From the NCBI RefSeq assembly GCF_022024015.1, contig NZ_CP091786.1:1922001-1986000 (forward strand): 64,000 bases of DNA. The letters run 5' to 3'. Every line of letters starts with the position of its first letter. The stretch's first letter is position 1. Positions 1-8,960 of this stretch are shown here, piece after piece. Source of the DNA: Prevotella sp. E9-3. Its GTDB lineage: Bacteria > Bacteroidota > Bacteroidia > Bacteroidales > Bacteroidaceae. The notes under the pieces are model-generated. The model was not told the origin of the DNA. It made no database searches and saw nothing but the letters and a program-made list of their open reading frames with translations. The position numbers were made by a program, and so were the translations under genes.

Positions 1-309
1 ATGGCCAACCTGAGCGACATCACCGTTGTGGAAACGAAGGATGCCACAGCCTCGGCCTTCATGGTAGGAACCGACGAATTTGCCGTTCCCCTCGGCACAA
101 TGATCAATGTAGAGGAAGAGGTGAAGAAGATGGAAGCTCAGATTGAGCATCTGGAAGGCTTCCTGAACTCAGTAAAGAAAAAACTTTCCAACGAGCGTTT
201 CGTGCAGAATGCTCCAGAAGCCGTGGTGGCCTTGGAGCGTAAGAAACAAGCCGACGCAGAGGAAAAGATTCAGACGCTTCGCGAATCAATTGAGGCGCTG
301 AAAAAATAA
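1..309 (+). CDS. valS: Valyl-tRNA synthetase, C-terminal end (partial)
   Basis: The window opens inside this gene; only the last 102 residues are visible and the true start lies upstream. The segment has the usual end of class I valyl-tRNA synthetase: a short beta region (FAVPLGTMINVEEEVKK) followed by a charged antiparallel coiled coil with LSNERFVQNAPEAVV, the signature of the ValS tRNA-binding arm. It charges tRNA-Val with valine in the cytoplasm. The stop codon is 18 bp upstream of the next gene on the same strand, so the two may be co-transcribed. The family identity is recognised from the arm motif alone, because the catalytic core is outside the window. Confidence 0.9.
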   Translation: MANLSDITVVETKDATASAFMVGTDEFAVPLGTMINVEEEVKKMEAQIEHLEGFLNSVKKKLSNERFVQNAPEAVVALERKKQADAEEKIQTLRESIEALKK

Positions 310-327
310 TCATATTATTAATTTTAT

Positions 328-2004
328 ATGGATTGGTTAATTAATCTGTTTACTAATTCCGAATCGGTAGCCCACATAGCACTTCTCTATGCCATCGTGA
401 TAGCAGTGGGTGTGTACCTTGGAAAAATCAAAATTGCAGGTGTATCACTGGGTGTTACCTTTGTGCTCTTTGCAGGTATTGTGGCTGGTCACTTCGGATT
501 TACCGCTCCCACGCCTATTCTTACCTTTATTCAGGACTTCGGACTCATATTGTTTGTGTTCATGATAGGACTGCAGGTAGGACCGGGTTTCTTCGAGAGC
601 TTCGGCACAGCAGGATTGAAGCTGAATGCCCTGGCTACATCAATGATTCTGTTGAACATCGCCGTGATGTTCGGCTGCTACTACATCTTCTTTGACACAA
701 GCAATCCTACCAGTCTGCCTATGATGGTGGGTACGCTTTACGGTGCCGTAACAAACACCCCTGGTCTTGGTGCTGCCAACGAAGCGCTGAGCTCAGTATT
801 TGGAGCTAATGCACCTCAGATAGCATCTGCCTATGCCTGTGCCTACCCTCTTGGTGTACTCGGCATCATCGGAGCCATTATCTTGGTGCGCTACATCTGC
901 AAGGTGAAGTTTGAACAGGAAGAGGCAGCACTCGAGGAACAGAGCGGTGCAAAGGCAACACAAAAGCCTCACCACATGCACCTCGAAGTAACCAACAAAT
1001 ACTTGGAGGGAAAGACCATTCTTCAGGTACACAACTTCCTGAATCGTGACTTTGTGGTATCACGAATTCTGCATGACGGTCATGTATCAATTCCTAATCG
1101 TGATACCATCTTCCATCTGGGTGACCAAATGTACATCGTGTGTGCAGAAGCTGACTACGAGGCTATTGTGGCCTTTATCGGTCCTGTTATCGAAGTAAAC
1201 TGGGATCAGCAAGACCAGCCACTGGTGTCTAAGCGCATTGTGGTTACCAACCCGAAAATCAACGGTAAGTCATTCGGCGACATGCACTTCTCGAGTGTTT
1301 ATGGAGTAAACGTTACCCGCGTGACCCGTCACGGAATGGATATCTTCGCTTCGCCTTCACTTCCCCTGCAGGTGGGTGACCGCATTATGGTTGTAGGCCC
1401 CGAGGATGCTGTTGACAATGTGGCCCACAAAATGGGTAATTCCATCAAACGTCTGGATGCACCAAATATCGCCACAATATTCGTAGGTATCTTCCTCGGC
1501 ATCATATTCGGCTCTATACCCTTCATTCCGGCCATGCCGCTCATGAAACTGGGTATCGCCGGCGGACCGCTGATCATCGCTATTCTCATAGGCCGTTATG
1601 GATATAAAATCAAGCTGGTCACTTATACCACTACTTCAGCCAATATGATGCTCCGCGAAATAGGACTGGTACTCTTCCTGGCATCGGTAGGCATCAAAGC
1701 AGGAGCAGGATTCTTCGAAACGGTGATGCAAGGCGACGGAATGCTCTATGTGCTCACAGGCTTCCTCATCACCATCATCCCCATCCTGATTGTAGGACCT
1801 ATAGCCCGCTGGAAGTTCAAGTTCAACTATTTCACCATAGCAGGCATGATATCAGGCACTTACACCGATCCGCCAGCACTGGCCTATTCAAATAGTATCT
1901 GTTCGAAAGAGGCACCTGCCGTAGGCTATTCAACGGTGTATCCTCTCGCCATGTTCCTCCGCATCCTGACCGCACAGCTCATTGTGCTCTTCTTCTGCGG
2001 ATAA
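328..2004 (+). CDS. AspT/YidE/YbjL-family putative transporter with two TrkA-C domains
   Basis: This 558-residue integral membrane protein has two homologous hydrophobic halves (about residues 10-195 and 380-555). Between them is a soluble middle (about 215-375) that reads as two TrkA-C-like regulatory domains. The repeated [12 protein letters not shown] and [14 protein letters not shown] motifs mark the duplicated membrane domain of the AspT/YidE antiporter superfamily, and the length fits that family. AspT itself exchanges aspartate for alanine; the substrate here cannot be read from sequence. It follows valS by 18 bp and ends at a strong hairpin terminator. Confidence 0.85.
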   Translation: MDWLINLFTNSESVAHIALLYAIVIAVGVYLGKIKIAGVSLGVTFVLFAGIVAGHFGFTAPTPILTFIQDFGLILFVFMIGLQVGPGFFESFGTAGLKLNALATSMILLNIAVMFGCYYIFFDTSNPTSLPMMVGTLYGAVTNTPGLGAANEALSSVFGANAPQIASAYACAYPLGVLGIIGAIILVRYICKVKFEQEEAALEEQSGAKATQKPHHMHLEVTNKYLEGKTILQVHNFLNRDFVVSRILHDGHVSIPNRDTIFHLGDQMYIVCAEADYEAIVAFIGPVIEVNWDQQDQPLVSKRIVVTNPKINGKSFGDMHFSSVYGVNVTRVTRHGMDIFASPSLPLQVGDRIMVVGPEDAVDNVAHKMGNSIKRLDAPNIATIFVGIFLGIIFGSIPFIPAMPLMKLGIAGGPLIIAILIGRYGYKIKLVTYTTTSANMMLREIGLVLFLASVGIKAGAGFFETVMQGDGMLYVLTGFLITIIPILIVGPIARWKFKFNYFTIAGMISGTYTDPPALAYSNSICSKEAPAVGYSTVYPLAMFLRILTAQLIVLFFCG

Positions 2005-2013
2005 ACAAATATG

Positions 2014-2061
2014 ACAACCGGAATGCAGTTCTTTCAAACGAAAGCAATGCATTCCGGTTGT
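2014..2061 (+). terminator. Hairpin terminator after the YidE-type transporter
   Basis: A perfect 14-bp stem, ACAACCGGAATGCA at 2014-2027 with TGCATTCCGGTTGT at 2048-2061, is followed by a T-rich stretch. It ends the valS-transporter transcript and separates it from the decarboxylase cluster. Confidence 0.85.
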
Positions 2062-2160
2062 ATTCTTTTCAAAAGCAACACTTGCACAAAAGGCTGCTAC
2101 GTACGATACCTAAGACGATTTACATATACTAAACAATCAATTTATTAACTAAACATATTA

Positions 2161-3183
2161 ATGAACAATATCAAACTACTGCTTTTTACGCTGTTGACAG
2201 CAGGAAGTTCGGCGATGTGGGCTCAGGGAGCCAAGAACATCAAGCTGAATGAGGTGCTCACCAACAACACGCAAAGCATCGTTGACGAATGCGGAGAAAG
2301 GACAGCTTGGATAGAGTTGGCCAACACCTCATTCTCATCCTACAACGTGCGAGGCATGTATATCACCACCAACAGAAAGGTGCTGAATCCAGCTCTCAGT
2401 GCTCCAGAGCGTATCAGGATGATGAGCATCATCCCCAACGGCGACACGCGAACACAGATAGGGCCGCGCCAGCATCTGTTACTCTATGCCAACTCCAATC
2501 CCTCAGCAGGCAAACTGCACCTCACTACCCCAATACAGGCTTCAGAGCCAGTGTGGATAGCCCTCTACAACGGTAACGGGGTGGAACTCATCGACTCTGT
2601 TACGGTTCCAGTACTCGCCGAAAATCAGTCCTATGCAAGGCAACACAAAGGATGGACCATTAAGGCTTCGGAAAATGTCACGCCAGGCATAGAGAATTTC
2701 ATAGAAGCTTCAGAATCGAAGATAGAAAAATTCAAGCGTGAAGACCCACACGGAGTTGCAATGGCTATAATGGCAATGAGCATTGTATTCGCTTGTTTGG
2801 CGCTACTATGGATATTCTTCAGCATCTTCGGAGCAATTATGAAGCATCTGGAAACGGCTAAGGTCATCATTCACAAACAACCTATCAAGCCTATCACAAA
2901 GACAGTAGAAAAGACTATCGAGATAGGTCATAAAACGAGCGTAGCCCTTCAGGAAGGATTCGACCGAAAAGGTATTGACATGGAGGTATATATGGCTGTA
3001 ATAGGCATGGCAATCAGACAATACGAAGACGATGTACACGATGTGGAGAGCGGCATTATCACCATCAAGCCTAAGGATACAGGATGGGACGATGAATATT
3101 CGCAAATGACCCATCTGCACAATCCTTTCCTTCCGCTCGACCATAAAGCCCCCAATATCCCAACAACCCCAGAATTATACTAA
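2161..3183 (+). CDS. OadG-like decarboxylase gamma subunit with N-terminal lamin-tail-like domain
   Basis: This 340-residue protein starts with a signal peptide (about residues 1-21, ending SAMWAQ). A beta-rich region of about 25-185 resembles a lamin-tail domain (KLNEVLTNN near the start, DECGERTAWIELAN, RQHKGWTIKASENVTPG). A single membrane segment (about 203-225) and a soluble tail then match the OadG family of sodium-pump decarboxylases. OadG normally anchors and assembles the complex and is only about 80-120 residues long. The extracytoplasmic domain is therefore a large addition, seen in Bacteroidetes versions. The biotin carrier gene follows 3 bp downstream and the beta subunit comes after that, so the three form one operon. 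Confidence 0.75.
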   Translation: MNNIKLLLFTLLTAGSSAMWAQGAKNIKLNEVLTNNTQSIVDECGERTAWIELANTSFSSYNVRGMYITTNRKVLNPALSAPERIRMMSIIPNGDTRTQIGPRQHLLLYANSNPSAGKLHLTTPIQASEPVWIALYNGNGVELIDSVTVPVLAENQSYARQHKGWTIKASENVTPGIENFIEASESKIEKFKREDPHGVAMAIMAMSIVFACLALLWIFFSIFGAIMKHLETAKVIIHKQPIKPITKTVEKTIEIGHKTSVALQEGFDRKGIDMEVYMAVIGMAIRQYEDDVHDVESGIITIKPKDTGWDDEYSQMTHLHNPFLPLDHKAPNIPTTPELY

Positions 3184-3186
3184 ACG

Positions 3187-3654
3187 ATGAAAAAGTATCT
3201 ATATAAGGTAAAAGGCGTTGACTACGAGGTAGAAATCGCCGAAGTTGAAGGCAACATTGCCAAAGTAAACGTAAACGGTATTCCTTTTGAAGTGGAACTT
3301 CAGAAGCCTATCAATGCCGCTAAACACCCCACTATGAACCATCCGAAGGTCGAGGCGCAAAAATTGCAGGCTACAGCGCCTACCCAACCTTCATCGGCAT
3401 CAACGGCTGCACCACAACCATCTGCAGTAAACACTGCTAATGGCATGCCAGTAAAAGCGCCACTGCCAGGAACCATTACCGATGTAAAGGTACAGGTGGG
3501 TCAACAGGTGGCTGTAGGCGACAATTTGCTGACGTTGGAAGCCATGAAGATGCAAAACAACATCGAAGCTGAAAACGCCGGAAAAGTGATTGCTATCAAC
3601 GTGAAGCCCGGTGATACAGTGATGGAAGGAACGGTGCTGATGACTATTGGATAA
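3187..3654 (+). CDS. Biotin carboxyl carrier subunit of a Na+-pumping decarboxylase
   Basis: This 155-residue protein has a short N-terminal beta domain, an Ala/Pro/Gln-rich flexible linker (about residues 55-85), and a C-terminal biotinyl domain. The biotin attachment motif EAMKM is intact, with the acceptor lysine at residue 121. The carrier shuttles the carboxyl group from the carboxyltransferase (alpha) to the membrane beta subunit. It is sandwiched between the gamma-like and beta genes. The substrate is probably methylmalonyl-CoA or oxaloacetate: Bacteroidales commonly use this machinery in the succinate-propionate pathway, but the alpha subunit that would decide is not in the window. 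Confidence 0.9.
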   Translation: MKKYLYKVKGVDYEVEIAEVEGNIAKVNVNGIPFEVELQKPINAAKHPTMNHPKVEAQKLQATAPTQPSSASTAAPQPSAVNTANGMPVKAPLPGTITDVKVQVGQQVAVGDNLLTLEAMKMQNNIEAENAGKVIAINVKPGDTVMEGTVLMTIG

Positions 3655-3687
3655 ATCACAGATTAGTAACAATCAACAAATGAGTTT

Positions 3688-4839
3688 ATGTGGCAGTTTA
3701 TTGCAGAAAACTTCAATGAGTTCCTGACCTACACAGGGTTTGCTAACGCAACGCCAGGAAATCTCATCATGATACTTGTAGGGGCATTGTTTATCTATCT
3801 GGCTATCAAGAAAGACTACGAACCGCTCCTGTTGGTGCCCATCGGATTAGGTATCATTCTTGGCAATATCCCCTTCCGTGCCGATGCCGGACTTGAAATA
3901 GGTCTGTATGAAGACAATTCGGTGTTGAACATCTTCTATCAGGGCGTAAAACAGGGATGGTATCCACCACTCATCTTCTTAGGTATTGGGGCAATGACAG
4001 ATTTCACAGCCCTTTTAGCCAATCCAAAACTAATGCTAATCGGTGCAGCAGCTCAATTCGGCATTTTCGGAGCCTATATGTTGGCCTTACTTCTCGGATT
4101 TGAGCCAAACCAGGCTGCAGGAATTGCCATCATTGGCGGTGCCGACGGTCCTACGGCTATTTTCCTCTCATCAAAATTATCTCCCAACCTCATGGGAGCA
4201 ATTGCCGTTTGTGCCTACAGCTATATGGCGCTTGTGCCCATAATCCAGCCACCTTTGATGCGTCTGCTCACCACAAAGAACGAGCGTATTATCAAGATGA
4301 AGCCAGGCCGACAGGTTAGTCAGACAGAACGCATTCTCTTCCCAATCATCGGCCTATTGATGACTACTTTTATCGTACCCTCAGGTCTGCCTCTGCTGGG
4401 AATGCTCTTCTTCGGCAATCTACTGAAAGAAAGCGGAAAGACCACCCGACTTGCAAAAACAGCAGGCGCTGCGCTGAATGATATTGTAGTTATTCTACTG
4501 GGACTCACCGTAGGATGCTCTACACAGGCCTCAGAATTCCTTACATTGAACACTGTATTCATCTTCGCAATTGGTGCATTTGCCTTTATGATTGCGACTG
4601 CCAGCGGTGTTTGTTTCGTGAAACTAATGAATCTATTCCTTCCAAATGATAAGAAAATAAATCCGCTTATAGGCAATGCAGGTGTTTCGGCGGTTCCTAT
4701 GGCAGCCAGAATTTCCAACAATCTCGGATTGGAATACGATCGGCACAATTTTCTGTTGATGCATGCAATGGGCCCCAACGTAGCGGGTGTGATAGGTTCG
4801 GCTGTAGCAGCAGGCGTTCTGCTTGGATTCCTTAGTTAA
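3688..4839 (+). CDS. oadB: Sodium-pumping decarboxylase beta subunit (OadB/MmdB family)
   Basis: This 383-residue polytopic membrane protein has the OadB hallmark IIGGADGPTAIFLSSKL, which contains the aspartate needed for Na+ transport, plus the family segments FPIIGLLMTTF and IGNAGVSAVPMAAR. The beta subunit decarboxylates carboxybiotin and couples this to sodium export across the inner membrane. It is the third gene of the cluster, 33 bp after the biotin carrier, and a strong bidirectional terminator follows. Length matches the family. Whether the complex is oxaloacetate or methylmalonyl-CoA decarboxylase is not decided by this subunit. Confidence 0.92.
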   Translation: MWQFIAENFNEFLTYTGFANATPGNLIMILVGALFIYLAIKKDYEPLLLVPIGLGIILGNIPFRADAGLEIGLYEDNSVLNIFYQGVKQGWYPPLIFLGIGAMTDFTALLANPKLMLIGAAAQFGIFGAYMLALLLGFEPNQAAGIAIIGGADGPTAIFLSSKLSPNLMGAIAVCAYSYMALVPIIQPPLMRLLTTKNERIIKMKPGRQVSQTERILFPIIGLLMTTFIVPSGLPLLGMLFFGNLLKESGKTTRLAKTAGAALNDIVVILLGLTVGCSTQASEFLTLNTVFIFAIGAFAFMIATASGVCFVKLMNLFLPNDKKINPLIGNAGVSAVPMAARISNNLGLEYDRHNFLLMHAMGPNVAGVIGSAVAAGVLLGFLS

Positions 4840-4891
4840 ATTACTTGCTACAAAGCAATCACATTTCGAATGTAGAATTGAGATTAAATAA

Positions 4892-4928
4892 ATAAGAGGT
4901 AAGAATTTTTGAAACTCTTACCTCTTAT
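4892..4928. terminator. Bidirectional hairpin terminator between oadB and rprY
   Basis: A perfect 13-bp stem (ATAAGAGGTAAGA at 4892-4904 with TCTTACCTCTTAT at 4916-4928) is flanked by A-rich sequence on the left and T-rich sequence on the right. It serves the converging oadB (+) and rprY (-) transcripts. Confidence 0.85.
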
Positions 4929-4948
4929 ATTATTTTTGATTTATCAGT

Positions 4949-5647
4949 TTATTCCTCTTCAGGAGTAATCAGCTTATAGCCTTTACCGTGGATATTGATG
5001 ATTTCAATCTGAGCGTCGTCCTTCAGATGCTTACGCAGTTTGGTGATATAAACATCCATTGAACGGGCATTGAAATAGTTGTCGTCAATCCAAATTGTCT
5101 TCAAAGCAAAGTCACGCTGAAGAATCTCGTTAGCATGCGAGCAGAGCAGAGCCAGCAATTCATTCTCTTTGGTGGTCAGTTTGGTCTGCTTGTCACCAAT
5201 AGACAACAGCTGCTTCTGGGTGTCAAAAGTAAACTTACCAATATGATAAACGGTAGATTCCTTAGTCTTCTTACCACGCACACGACGCAGGATAGCCTCT
5301 ATACGGAACACCAGTTCTTCCATAGAGAAAGGCTTAGTGATGTAGTCGTCGGCACCAAGTTTGAAACCTTCCAGAATATCTTCCTTCAAGGTCTTAGCGG
5401 TCAGGAAGATGATGGGGATCTCAGCATTGGCAGCGCGTATTTCCTGAGCCAGTGTGAATCCATCCTTCTTAGGCATCATCACGTCGAGCACACAGATATC
5501 AAACTTCGTCTTCAGAAAAGCTTTGAAGCCAGCTTCACCATCAGCGCACAGTTCAGCTTCAAATCCTTTCGCTGCCAAATACTCACGAAGCAGCATTCCA
5601 AGGTTCTCATCGTCCTCGCAAAGCAAAATTTTCAACTTGTCTTCCAT
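4949..5647 (-). CDS. rprY: OmpR-family response regulator RprY
   Basis: This 232-residue regulator has an N-terminal receiver domain with the acidic pair at residues 11-13, phospho-acceptor Asp55 in CVLDVMMPKKDG, and the conserved lysine in YITKPFS. The C-terminal winged helix of the OmpR/PhoB type (LTTKENELLALL, SMDVYITKLRKHLKDD, IHGKGYKL) binds DNA. The sequence closely recalls RprY of Bacteroides fragilis. It lies directly downstream of the histidine kinase gene on the same strand, with 118 bp between them. Confidence 0.92.
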   Translation of the reverse strand: MEDKLKILLCEDDENLGMLLREYLAAKGFEAELCADGEAGFKAFLKTKFDICVLDVMMPKKDGFTLAQEIRAANAEIPIIFLTAKTLKEDILEGFKLGADDYITKPFSMEELVFRIEAILRRVRGKKTKESTVYHIGKFTFDTQKQLLSIGDKQTKLTTKENELLALLCSHANEILQRDFALKTIWIDDNYFNARSMDVYITKLRKHLKDDAQIEIINIHGKGYKLITPEEE

Positions 5648-5765
5648 ATTCTTTTTTGTCTCCCCCTACCCCTTTCTTTTGTTTTTAAGGTAGTGTCCGC
5701 CGGTTTGTGGGAGATTGATGACGGAGCAGGATTGTTATTATTATTTATATATGTATTCAAACGAA

Positions 5766-7328
5766 CTATTTTTCGCTCATTTTCATCAAAGGCAAATTCA
5801 CTATAAACTTAGTGCCACGCCCCAATTCGCTCTCACACCTGATTTCTCCCCCATGCAGATTGATAATCTTCTTCACATAGGCCAGACCCAATCCGAATCC
5901 TTTTACATTGTGTACATTGCCTGTATGAACACGATAGAACTTGTCAAAGATTTTCTTTATGTTCTCTTTCTTGATTCCCTGACCGTTATCGGCAATAGAG
6001 AAGCACAAACGGTTTCCATCGTTCCAGGTGTGAATATGAATATCAATGGGCTGTTCAGGCTTACGATACTTCACTGCATTGTCCATCAGATTGGTAATAG
6101 CATTCTGAAAATGAACCTCATCAACATAAATAGCTGAATCGACAGCCTCTATTTCCAAATCAATCTTACCACCAGTGTGGCTTACGCGTAAATTGAACGA
6201 ACTCGATATTTGTTCGAGGAGCTCATTAAGGTCAAGCTCCTTCTTGTTGAACGAGGCTGTTTTGCGGTCGAACATAGACATCTGCAATACCTTCTCAACC
6301 AGGAAACGCAGACGCTTAGCTTCATCGTTGATCACTCCACCAAGGTGCTTCATCATAGCAGGGCTCTTGGTCACGGCACCATCATTCAACATTTGAGCAG
6401 CCAACGAGATACTTGAAATAGGAGTCTTCAACTCGTGAGTCATATTGTTAATAAAGTCGTTTTTGATTTCAGAATAACGCTTCTGACGGAATATCACCAC
6501 AATAGTAAAGATAAATGTGATGAGCAACACGCCAGTAAAGGCTACGGCAGGAATCATAAAACGGATACTTGAGAAAATATACGAATTCATGTCTGGGAAA
6601 TGAATCCTTACCACACCCATCTTTGATGAAGGGTCATTGCGGAACAAAGTCTGAGTGTAACAGGTTTCCTCACCCTCAGAACTGTAATCAGGACAACGAT
6701 ATACTTCACGTCCATCAGGAGTAGAGACTATAAAATGGTAAGGAAGATTGATACCATTATTCAGCAGTTCGGCGCGTATATCCTGATCCAGCAGCTTGAA
6801 GTTGACACGCTCCTTCAAAGGCTTATCGCTGGCAGTATAAAGGATATTATACACAACCTCATCCAACAAGGCTTTCTGATATACATAACGGTTGCGAACT
6901 ATCTCCTGTAACGTTTTGTTTGCTTCGGCCAACGCATTCTTGTCGGTTCGCATAATCATTGCCTTAGGAACCGTAGCGGGCTTTGTCTGGAAAGTCTTTA
7001 ACTCGAAAGCGGAATAGACGGTACCATCATCTGCAGAGACAGAAAAATGATGAGCATGACGGATAGAACCGTCAAGACCGTCAATCATAACAGAATCCTC
7101 AGTGTAAGCACGACGCTCTACTTCGTTTACGTCTTTCTCCAGATAACGAAGTGTTTCATTCATTTCCAAATTGCGTGAAGCTTGGTAAAGACTGCGATTC
7201 ACACTCTCATCGAACTGTTCGCGCTTCATCTTTGCCATATCCTCTATATGTGAAATCTGTAATAGTAGTAAACCAAGAAAGGCTACACCCATCACAAACG
7301 ATATAATCCATATGGTACTTTTCTTCAT
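5766..7328 (-). CDS. rprX: Sensor histidine kinase RprX
   Basis: This 520-residue membrane kinase has two membrane segments (about residues 6-27 and 258-280) enclosing a periplasmic sensor region. These precede a HisKA domain with the H-box FINNMTHELKTPISSIS (histidine near residue 300) and an HATPase domain with N, G1 and G2 motifs (NLMDNAVKYR, IADNGQGI, GFGLGLAYVKKI). It would autophosphorylate and pass phosphate to the adjacent RprY. The arrangement kinase then regulator matches the Bacteroides rprXY pair. The signal it senses is not evident. A TATATTTG promoter box lies 62 bp upstream of the start. Confidence 0.92.
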   Translation of the reverse strand: MKKSTIWIISFVMGVAFLGLLLLQISHIEDMAKMKREQFDESVNRSLYQASRNLEMNETLRYLEKDVNEVERRAYTEDSVMIDGLDGSIRHAHHFSVSADDGTVYSAFELKTFQTKPATVPKAMIMRTDKNALAEANKTLQEIVRNRYVYQKALLDEVVYNILYTASDKPLKERVNFKLLDQDIRAELLNNGINLPYHFIVSTPDGREVYRCPDYSSEGEETCYTQTLFRNDPSSKMGVVRIHFPDMNSYIFSSIRFMIPAVAFTGVLLITFIFTIVVIFRQKRYSEIKNDFINNMTHELKTPISSISLAAQMLNDGAVTKSPAMMKHLGGVINDEAKRLRFLVEKVLQMSMFDRKTASFNKKELDLNELLEQISSSFNLRVSHTGGKIDLEIEAVDSAIYVDEVHFQNAITNLMDNAVKYRKPEQPIDIHIHTWNDGNRLCFSIADNGQGIKKENIKKIFDKFYRVHTGNVHNVKGFGLGLAYVKKIINLHGGEIRCESELGRGTKFIVNLPLMKMSEK

Positions 7329-7389
7329 TGCGTATGAATTTTATTTATTATTGCGGCCGTATTTTTTTGATTGCGTCCGTAATTATTTG

Positions 7390-7397
7390 CAAATATA
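7390..7397 (-). promoter_or_regulatory. Predicted -7 box of the rprX promoter
   Basis: On the minus strand this reads TATATTTG, a perfect match to the Bacteroidetes TAnnTTTG box, 62 bp upstream of rprX. No clear -33 element is visible. The 340-bp gap between rprX and the antiporter holds this and the divergent box at 7625; the rest is AT-rich with nothing else recognisable. Confidence 0.55.
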
Positions 7398-7624
7398 GTA
7401 TTTTCTACCATTTTAATACATATTTTTAGTTAATCGATTTGGTTAATTTTAACAATATTAACCATAAGACCAATTTATAAATCCATATATAAAACTATTT
7501 ACCAATTTTACAAATTAAAGTTTTCTTATAATACTATAAATTATGTTCATACCAAGAATGCGGTAATTAAAGGGGTGAATCATTAAAAGAAGGTTATAGA
7601 TTTTTTCCTTTCAGAGAATTTGAG

Positions 7625-7632
7625 TAATTTTG
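7625..7632 (+). promoter_or_regulatory. Predicted -7 box for the NhaC-type antiporter
   Basis: TAATTTTG matches TAnnTTTG exactly and would start transcription near 7637. It overlaps an upstream in-frame TTG at 7630, which argues that the real start codon is the ATG at 7669. Confidence 0.65.
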
Positions 7633-7668
7633 CATGTAAATACAACAGGAACACAGGAACGAATAGAA

Positions 7669-8940
7669 ATGACAAAGGGAATACTAGCACTTTCACCGCT
7701 GATGGTGTTTATTATCCTATATTTAGTCACGAGCGTTATTGCTCATGACTTTTATATTGTGCCGCTAACTGTAGCCTTCATGGTGAGCAGTATTTTTGCT
7801 ATTGCTACTATGAAAGGGAAACTACGCCGTAGGGTAAATATATTCAGTCGTGGAGCCGGCACCCCCGAAATGATGCTGATGATCTGGATATTCATACTGG
7901 CAGGAGCATTTGCCAATTCGGCAAAAGTGATGGGAAGTATTGATGCCACCGTATCGCTAACCTTATCCATACTCCCGTCTCAGATGCTACTTGCAGGACT
8001 CTTCCTTGCTGCATGCTTTATTTCACTAAGCATAGGTACAAGTGTAGGTACGGTAGTTGCTCTGACTCCGATTGCCGCTGGCGTAGCCGCTCAAACAGGA
8101 CTCTCCACAGCTATGGTAACAGCTGTAGTAGTGGGAGGTTCATTCTTTGGTGACAATCTGTCATTTATCAGCGACACTACAATCATTGCTACGCAAACTC
8201 AAGGATGTCAGCCAAGTGATAAATTCAAGGTAAACTCATTCATCGTTGCCCCCGCTGCATTGTTTATTTTTATCGTCTATATCTTTATGGGACAAGGTAT
8301 TTCGACTCCCACAAACATACCAGAGGTTGATTTCTGGAAAGTAGTACCCTATCTTGTGGTATTAATCACCGCTATCTTTGGTCTCAATGTGATGGCTGTG
8401 CTTACTTTGGGTGTCATACTCACAGGAATCATCGGCATCTTGAATGGCGCCTATGATATCTACGGATGGATGCAAGCTATGGGGCAAGGAATTCTTGGAA
8501 TGGGTGAACTCATTATCATTACTTTGATGGCAGGAGGAATACTTGAGGTAATCAAACATAACGGAGGTATTGACTACATTATTGAGCGCCTCACCCAGCA
8601 TATTCATGGAAAGCGAGGAGCCGAACTGTCAATTGCTGCTTTAGTGAGTGTAGTTAATGTATGCACAGCCAATAATACAGTAGCTATCATAACAGTAGGC
8701 GGCATTGCCCGTAAGATTGGCGAAAAATATCATCTCGACCCTCGCAAATGTGCATCTTTGCTCGATACATTCTCTTGTTTCACTCAGGGACTGATTCCCT
8801 ACGGAGCACAGTTGCTAATGGCTGCAGGATTGGCATCGTTGAATCCAATAGCTATTCTTCCACACCTATACTATCCAGTAAGCATCGGGTGTGCAGCTTT
8901 CATTGCTATCATGCTGAGGTACCCTAAGCGCTATTCATAA
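7669..8940 (+). CDS. nhaC: NhaC-family Na+/H+ antiporter
   Basis: This is a polytopic membrane protein of 423 residues from the chosen ATG. The family segments GAFANSAKVMGSIDATV, SVGTVVALTPIAAGVA, GGSFFGDNLSFISDTTI and NVCTANNTVAIITVGGIA fit the NhaC Na+/H+ antiporter group, which exchanges external protons for cytoplasmic sodium. An in-frame TTG 13 codons upstream lies inside the promoter box, so the internal ATG before TKGILALSP was chosen. The next gene starts 20 bp downstream on the same strand. The precise substrate (sodium, or an organic acid in related groups) is inferred from family resemblance only. Confidence 0.85.
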   Translation: MTKGILALSPLMVFIILYLVTSVIAHDFYIVPLTVAFMVSSIFAIATMKGKLRRRVNIFSRGAGTPEMMLMIWIFILAGAFANSAKVMGSIDATVSLTLSILPSQMLLAGLFLAACFISLSIGTSVGTVVALTPIAAGVAAQTGLSTAMVTAVVVGGSFFGDNLSFISDTTIIATQTQGCQPSDKFKVNSFIVAPAALFIFIVYIFMGQGISTPTNIPEVDFWKVVPYLVVLITAIFGLNVMAVLTLGVILTGIIGILNGAYDIYGWMQAMGQGILGMGELIIITLMAGGILEVIKHNGGIDYIIERLTQHIHGKRGAELSIAALVSVVNVCTANNTVAIITVGGIARKIGEKYHLDPRKCASLLDTFSCFTQGLIPYGAQLLMAAGLASLNPIAILPHLYYPVSIGCAAFIAIMLRYPKRYS

Positions 8941-8960
8941 TTATAAAAAAACATGATGAT

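Noticed and set aside
5135..5806. Long plus-strand frame opposite rprY
   Set aside because: It is the antisense shadow of a clearly conserved response regulator gene.
7630..7668. TTG start for the NhaC-type antiporter
   Set aside because: The TTG lies inside the predicted -7 promoter box, so it would not be in the transcript.
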